A DNA stretch of 64,000 nucleotides from Thalassia testudinum (lineage: Eukaryota > Streptophyta > Magnoliopsida > Alismatales > Hydrocharitaceae), in assembly GCA_037157565.1 (NCBI GenBank), contig JAZHRO010000014.1, positions 104,563,501 to 104,627,500 of the forward strand, written 5' to 3'. The notes beneath the pieces were generated by a model. It had not been told where the DNA came from and did not search any database. It saw nothing but the letters and a program-made list of their open reading frames with translations. Every line of letters starts with the position of its first letter. The first letter of the stretch is position 1. Shown in pieces: positions 58,100 to 64,000 of this stretch. A program made the position numbers and the translations under genes.

Positions 58100-59808
58100 C
58101 ACCACCTACAAGCTTAGAACCCTTAAACAAGTGGTTGTCTAAGGGAGGCACCCAGTATTCATTACAGGTAGCTCTACATCCTCTACATCCAAGCTGACTT
58201 GAATTAACAAGAATAGTCAGGTGATATCCCCTCCTCTTGCTTATTATATTTTGATTTTCATGCATACATTTCAATGAGGACATTGTAATGAATAGGCATG
58301 GAGGGGTGGACATTGCATGCCTTATTTTTATATCAGAAAAAAAATGCATTTAGGCATAAAGAATTTTTATTAAGGTTTTATTAAGGATTTATTATTAAGT
58401 TGATTCCTGAGTTTAGAATCCAGTATAATTTTACACTTACATGTAGAATTTACAATAGATCCTCTGTGAAGACCAATAAACACTTTAGTTTGTCGATAAG
58501 AAGTAATGCTTCTTCTCCTAAACCCTTGGACAGTAATTAAGGAGTCAGGCAAACTATCTTACAGATCCACCAAACATATGTGAGGTGAGAGTAGAAAGGC
58601 TACTGGTGCTCTAATGCTAATATGAGGAATCTTAACTTCTGGATAATTAGATAATGATACTCGGGTTTAGGCATAGTTTTCGCTCTCGGTTTCTGCGTAC
58701 AAGTTCTTAGTGTGAATATCTTGGGAGCCACCAAATAAGACAAATACGCAAAGAGAGGGCTCCAATAAAACTAAGACTGAGGTGGATGGTCACGATTATC
58801 TTTTATGGAATCCTTGGCTGAAGGAGGGTATTAATATCAAGATCAGAAATATATTTTCCTATCCATTCCCTTCTCGGTGATGAGAATAGGCACTTCCACC
58901 AAATAAGCCACCTGATGTCCTCTTGAACACCCATAATCCCGAATAATGACTCGTAAATAAAAGTTCGTATACTATACTACGTTGTGTTAGAAGATATTTG
59001 GATGCGAAAAAAAAGAGAGAGAGAAAAGAATATATATATAATTTAAAAAGAAAGAAAAAGTAGAAAGGAAATAAAGAGTTTATAAGTGATTTTAGAATTT
59101 ATTTCAAATATAATGAGACAACAACACCTACCACCCTCACGATCCACCAAATACAGCCTTGACCTACTTTTCAGTATTTCTGGCCACCTGAATATGAGCT
59201 GAGGAATTCTAACTTAGTCTTAGAGTTATCAGAACTTAATCAAAGTGTTAATGCCAAGAGAGACCACTAAATATATTGATAAATCTGGTGAGATTGTTAG
59301 CTCAAAAATAAAGAAAAGAAAAGAAAAGAAAAAGAAAGAGAAAGAGAAAGAAAGAGAGAGAATGAGTACAAAGGAATTAAAAAGAACACAGTTTCTCCAC
59401 CTCTCTTTGAGTTGAATTATTTAATAATCTGGAAATTGAGGTTCTAAAATACTAGTCTATATGTAGCACCAAATGAATGTGAGCCACCAAATACAAATCC
59501 ACTTGACTCAAATCATTTTCTACCTAAGCCAAAAATTGGGATTGAATTTACAGATTATCTTATAACCCTAAGGGGAGAAGTCTGTCTATCCCAATAAATT
59601 TTTACTAAGGGTCAAGTACGAGCTTTAGATGTGGATTGACCTTTCACTTAGATCCGTTGCATAGGCTACAACAAAACACAATCATGATTATCTGGATTAC
59701 TAAAGCTTCGGATGAAAACAAAAGACATAAACCTCTGGTCAAACTCTTGATAAAAATAAAGGCCACTTTACATTTAGTCATGTAATTGCTAGGGACTAGG
59801 AAGATTTA
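58100..59808 (+). other. E6: 3' untranslated region of a plus-strand Athila-like element
   Basis: It is identified by the polypurine tract and LTR that follow. It is non-coding, with two purine-only runs (about 59010-59035 and 59300-59365). The word CCACCAAAT recurs at 58567, 58728, 58896, 59144, 59264 and 59484. The 5' part of the element is missing. Confidence 0.65.
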
Positions 59809-59820
59809 GGCATGGGGGTG
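59809..59820 (+). promoter_or_regulatory. E6 polypurine tract
   Basis: GGCATGGGGGTG, identical to E1, directly before the LTR start TGATTGCACAGC. Confidence 0.87.
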
Positions 59821-61432
59821 TGATTGCACAGCAATCATGCAACCTAAATCACCTGAATTAAGCTAGATCCTAGCATAACTTAGGATCAATGCATTCATAG
59901 GTATCGTAATTTGCACAATAGCTAGTTTATTAGTCATATAGATAATATCGTCATTTTATGACCTAAAAGAGAGATGGTTTTAATCGTAGATGATTCGAAG
60001 CCACGGATGTCAAATTAAACCAGACAGATTGGATCAGAACGACGACGGGAGTCCAATGCTTCTGAAATCATCTCGATCAGACAACCAAGGCATCTTATGC
60101 AGTCCATAAAAGAATGGAGATCATAAAGCCAAAAGACAAAGATCCTAGCCTCATATGAAGAATCCAACCACACGGATGAATCTGGATCGATGATCACAAT
60201 TCAACGGAAGAAAAATCAACTCGATTGAAGGTCTACAGCACTAGATACAAGGAAAAGAAGATGAACGGCCATGATGGCGCCATGTGGCGCCATCACAGCT
60301 GCTCCCTCACCACCGCCCCATCTAAGAAGGCCATCCTCGCACACTGTGGGTCGTTGGATCTTCATCCAATGGCCATGAGCACGCCACGTTGCCCGTCCAG
60401 CCAGATAAGAATAAATACATATAAAGAGGAAACTATAACAAAACTCGCACGTAGCGCGTTGGCTCGCGTGCTTACACTGGAAGCGAAGTGCGCAGGTTTG
60501 AAATTGCTTGAGCACGAAATCAAGAAGGCGGTGAGTGCGGATGCTATTGGTTGTTGGATTTACATCAGCACATGCAAGAGCGACCATGTGGCACGACGAG
60601 GAGCTCCCAATGCTAACACGGGATCCCACGCATGATCCCATGTGTTTGAAGTGCGAAGGCGAGATGCACGCCCGCGTGAGATGTTCGATCGGAGGCACTC
60701 AGATTGAGCGATGGTGAGCAGGAAAAAGAAGAGAACACACATGGAGAAGTGGGAGCCATCCAATCCTGATCCGACACACGAGAGTGCACCACATGTCGTG
60801 CCCAAGTTGAATCCGTGTGTAGAGGGCACGTTGGAGGCTATTTGAGGCCATATCAGAGCTGTTAATCTCCTGATAGATGGATCTGATTGGCCTAAGGTTG
60901 CTGCACAAATTTAAGGGCTCAAATGCCCTATTTGCCCCTCAACACAACAATAAAAGAAGGCCCAGGGCCCCCCATTTGAAGCATCCCTCTTCCATCAACT
61001 CCAGATATCTTCCACCTTCTCTGCAACTCCGCTCCAACCTTCGTCCCGACGCTCTGGATCTGAGGTGCTACTTCATCTCGCACAAGCATCCTACAAGCGA
61101 CATCGTCTCTCTGCCACTTTCTATCTCTCTCTCTCTGTCTCTCTATCTATCTATCTATTTTGTTTCTAGTAGCATTCTCTATTGTGAAAACTCTATTTTA
61201 ATTTCAATAAAATTATGATCTTCTAAATGCATGATATCTGATTCATACACATAAATACATATATAAATATCTACTTAGAGCAAGTTTTATTGGAAAGCTT
61301 CTGCAAAAATTAAGATTGCCTCCCTGTGAATGACCCGATACTCACTGGAGTTTTATAAATTTATTTGTTGACGTGTTTTCGCGCTATACTACAACTAAAT
61401 AATCTTTTAAAATGAGATTTACGTGCCAAACA
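59821..61432 (+). repeat. LTR-H: E6 3' LTR, about 1612 bp
   Basis: It begins with the hairpin TGATTGC-ACA-GCAATCA and ends CGTGCCAAACA. The U5 motif GCCTCCCTGTGAATGACCC is at 61318-61336, and a TATA-like ATACATATAAAG near 60418. It contains the palindrome GATGGCGCCA-TG-TGGCGCCATC at 60273-60294 and the TTGGAT...ATCCAA hairpin at 60354-60369. The frame at 60225-60635 is not a gene. Confidence 0.82.
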
Positions 61433-61438
61433 CTCCCC

Positions 61439-62640
61439 TGATGATAACGTCATCTTCAGCCATATCTAGCTTTATTTAGTCATATTCCATCACTAAATGC
61501 TCCTCCATAACCGCCAGAAGACAGTAATTTATTACACATCCTTTCTAAGAGAATAACAAGAATCCAAGGTTAAAACTATAATTTTACCATCATATCATGA
61601 ATGTAGAATAATCACAGGTTTCTCCAGGGGTTAATTAAGGGTCAAATGATCTTAAAAGTCTAACAAGCGGGTCCGTGCAGACAGAAATGGGTTTTCGTGC
61701 TTTTCGAGAATTAAATGACATCTAAAACTCTAAAAATAGATCCGCTTAATTAACTGATGTTATGATCAAGATAAAATTCACATAAACCCTCTAAAAATCA
61801 TATAAAAATATTCTCTAGGGTTTAGTATGCTTGATTTGACCATTGGAACCCAATTTAACCTAAAATAGAGTCTCAGACATACAGTTGCCTTAATTTAGGT
61901 TTTTGCATAAATTACCCAATCAAACTTGAAAAAAACCTAAATCCAACTTCACCATTAGATTCCTTAGGTCCAAATTAGGTTTGTACCAAAATTTAGACCC
62001 AATATGAGATCATCTCAACCTAGTTTGTAATTTGGTCCTGTCTGACTCTTTTCTCTCACACACATACCCCTATCTTTCACAATCCTTACAAATAGGCCCA
62101 TATCTTTGTCGTCACTCTATGCAAATAGGTCCTTCTATCATTATTGTGGAGGAATCCTTCTCCGACGACCTTTGATTGATGAGAACTCCTCTGATCAACG
62201 AATCCCTTCCAAAATTGGAAGGGAGATTCCTTGAGAAGTTCTCTTTCCAATGCACCCAACTTCGAACTCCATAACCTTCCCAATCTCTCATGCGAATGCA
62301 TGAGAGATTCGGCTATCTCTTGAGTTTCCAACTCCATCGAGCTTTCCAAGCTCGCAAAGCTTGATTCCCAAGCTTAAACCGACTCCCTAAGGCCTATATA
62401 AGGATCCCCATGGCAAACCGTTTTCCTAACGCTCGCTTTTGGTCGGAAATCCCCCTCCTTCCTCCCTCCTCTCCGGCTGAAAGACTCCACGACGTTCGAT
62501 GATCTTCTCCGACTGCCCTCGTCGTCCGTACGCAATACCAGCAACGGATTTGCCTTCCTCTCCTTACGGCCACTACATCGACTCCCACGCCGCAAAACCA
62601 CCACCACTGCATTCTTTCTCCACCAGCAACCCTTCGTGAG
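61439..62640 (+). repeat. LTR-J: E2-family LTR, plus orientation
   Basis: It begins TGATGATAACG. 61780-62110 resembles the reverse complement of 22860-23170 in the E2 LTR. A TATA box CTATATAAGG is at 62394-62403, followed by a C/T-rich start region. No primer site or U5 motif is seen. The right limit is a guess. Confidence 0.6.
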
Positions 62641-62990
62641 CTATTCTGACATGGCCTTTAGGCCGTTTTTATTGTTTCAGGTGTTCTCTCCTTCGCCGCC
62701 ATTGATGGTAGCTTCGAGCAAAGCTTGAAGCTCATTCTTGCTATGTCCATCCCAGGCTGCAACCCTAGGTCGTGCAGAAGGGCTACAGGTTGAGAGACAA
62801 GGCTTCAATAGGAAGCCTTCTCCTCAGTAGCTGCTCCGATTAAAGGAGATTCCATCCTCCAGCAGTATGCGAAGAAGGTGGGACTTTAGTCCCACCTCAG
62901 AAATCACTGAAGTGTGAGGGCCAAATAAATTATTTTTATGATTGGGCCTTAGTGCCTTAAGACACTTGGGGGGTGAGGTCCCCCACACCC
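62641..62990. other. Unassigned stretch between LTR-J and S5
   Basis: No ORF. It contains a short inverted repeat GGTGGGACT-TT-AGTCCCACC (62878-62898) and a G-run/C-run pair at 62969-62985. It may be the end of LTR-J or part of another element. Confidence 0.4.
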
Positions 62991-64000
62991 TGATTGCACA
63001 GCAAAAATACACCAATAAAAGTGTCATCTTGTGTTATTTCCAAGCATTGCCACTGCATATTAGGTAGCCATAGTCGCATTTGTAAAAATAAATGCATGCA
63101 TGCATTTATTTAAGAGGGGAGGAGAGTGAATAAATTGGCCTTGTAATTAACGTATTCTTCAAGTGCTGCCTCGCAAAATCACCATCTTCATTTTTTATTC
63201 AGCTTTGAATTTCTTCTCCATGTGGCTACAGGGCATGGCTGCTTCTTCTTCGTGCCACTCTCTGCCACAGCATGCCCTGCCAGCCGCATGCATAGCCATG
63301 CACAGCCTAGGGCAAGGCTGTGCTTGCCTCCATCCTCTTTAAAAAAGCCCTCCTCGCTTCCTTGCGAAGGAGCCTGGTCCAACATACAGACAGCAACCTT
63401 CTTTCTCCAGGCCATCTCCTCCCTTTCTCCCCTCCATACGCAGCACCTCTTCCACTGAAGAGATATGCTGCGGACAGGAGTAGCTCACAGTGGTCCACGA
63501 CCACCACTGAGTTCCACCACCGCCCAGCTCATCAAAGAGCCAGTGGGCGTGGTGGTTCATTTCTCTGTTTTCACCGCTGAACACCATCGCCGCCATTGAC
63601 AGGAGCTTCAAGCTCGGAAGCTCAAGCAGCAGCAGCGGCAGCCAGCAGTAGCGCAGGCCACCAGGCGCCTAAGGCACCTGTTCCACGTACTCTGCGTGTC
63701 CCAGCCGGTCGCCCTCGCCCCTCTCCGCGAGCCCTGTTGCAAATCCCCGCCCGTGACCCAGCTGGTTTCTCGCACGCCAGCCAGTCAAATTTTTGCCCTT
63801 GCACTATAGCCGCGACCTCACGCGGCTACAGTGCAGTGACCGAAAAGTTTCTCACTTATCCGGTCACCACGCACTCTCTCTCCGTGCCGCAACCGTCGCC
63901 AACCTGTCTGCGCGCCTACTTCTGCGTACATTCGCGCCTGCTGCGTCTGCTCCAACGCCCACTTCTTCGCCCGCGTTCACCTCAGCGTGCAACACGGTGC
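62991..64000 (+). repeat. S5: second copy of the S2 LTR, inverted, cut by window end
   Basis: It begins TGATTGCACAGCAAAAATACACC and is the reverse-complement match of 38284 down to about 37280, including the RY palindrome (63086-63111), the GTGAGC...ACCACTG inverted repeat and the CCGGTCACC region. CACCC (62986-62990) would be the target duplication to look for past the window. Confidence 0.88.

Noticed and set aside
60225..60635. 136-residue plus and 160-residue minus frames
   Set aside because: They lie inside LTR-H over a palindromic GC-rich region. No start context or domain.

Overview
The window is plant nuclear DNA made almost entirely of decayed LTR retrotransposons. No host gene, rRNA, tRNA gene, CRISPR array or prokaryotic operon was found. 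The assignment to a seed plant rests on Athila-like and Tekay-like Ty3/gypsy elements, Ty1/copia remnants and an L1 tail. The species cannot be read from the sequence. The pattern is that of a gene-poor, probably heterochromatic, intergenic region: stops and frameshifts in every ORF, many nested insertions, many solo LTRs and much C-to-T/G-to-A drift between LTR pairs.

Layout. (1) 1-10748, minus strand: E1, an Athila-like Ty3/gypsy element with gag, protease, RT, RNase H and integrase remnants. Its 3' LTR runs off the left edge of the window. (2) 10749-15993 and 22248-~23530, minus strand: E2, a second Athila-like element. E1 sits inside its RT domain. (3) 15994-22242, minus strand: E3, a Tekay-like chromovirus, complete from LTR to LTR, inserted in E2's 5' LTR with a perfect GCCAC target duplication. 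(4) ~23530-23795: the 3' tail of an L1 LINE. (5) 23796-41791, plus strand: E4, a composite gag-protease element with no RT or integrase. It is interrupted by three solo LTRs: S1 26724-28944, S2 35658-38284 and S3 38505-40557. (6) 41792-49340, minus strand: E5, leader, PBS and LTR of another Athila-like element. Its leader holds an LTR (LTR-A), which holds a further solo LTR (S4 42755-44928, target duplication GATAG). (7) 49341-56339, plus strand: two broken Ty1/copia copies separated by another LTR (LTR-C). (8) 56340-64000: LTR-G, the 3' end of a plus-strand Athila-like element (E6) with its LTR (LTR-H), LTR-J of the E2 family in inverse orientation, and a second inverted copy of the S2 LTR (S5) that runs off the right edge.

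Nothing here works together as a living pathway. The useful biology is the nesting order, which gives relative ages, and the sequence motifs that survive across unrelated LTRs. These are a tRNA-Asp-type primer site, a GGCATGGGGGTG polypurine tract, a common U5 motif, and several strong palindromes in U3. I found no convincing novel multi-gene system. The most original observations are the conserved palindromes (G-box and RY cores), the inverted-repeat junction at 58063-58122, the RT-less gag-protease element, and the conserved motif set.
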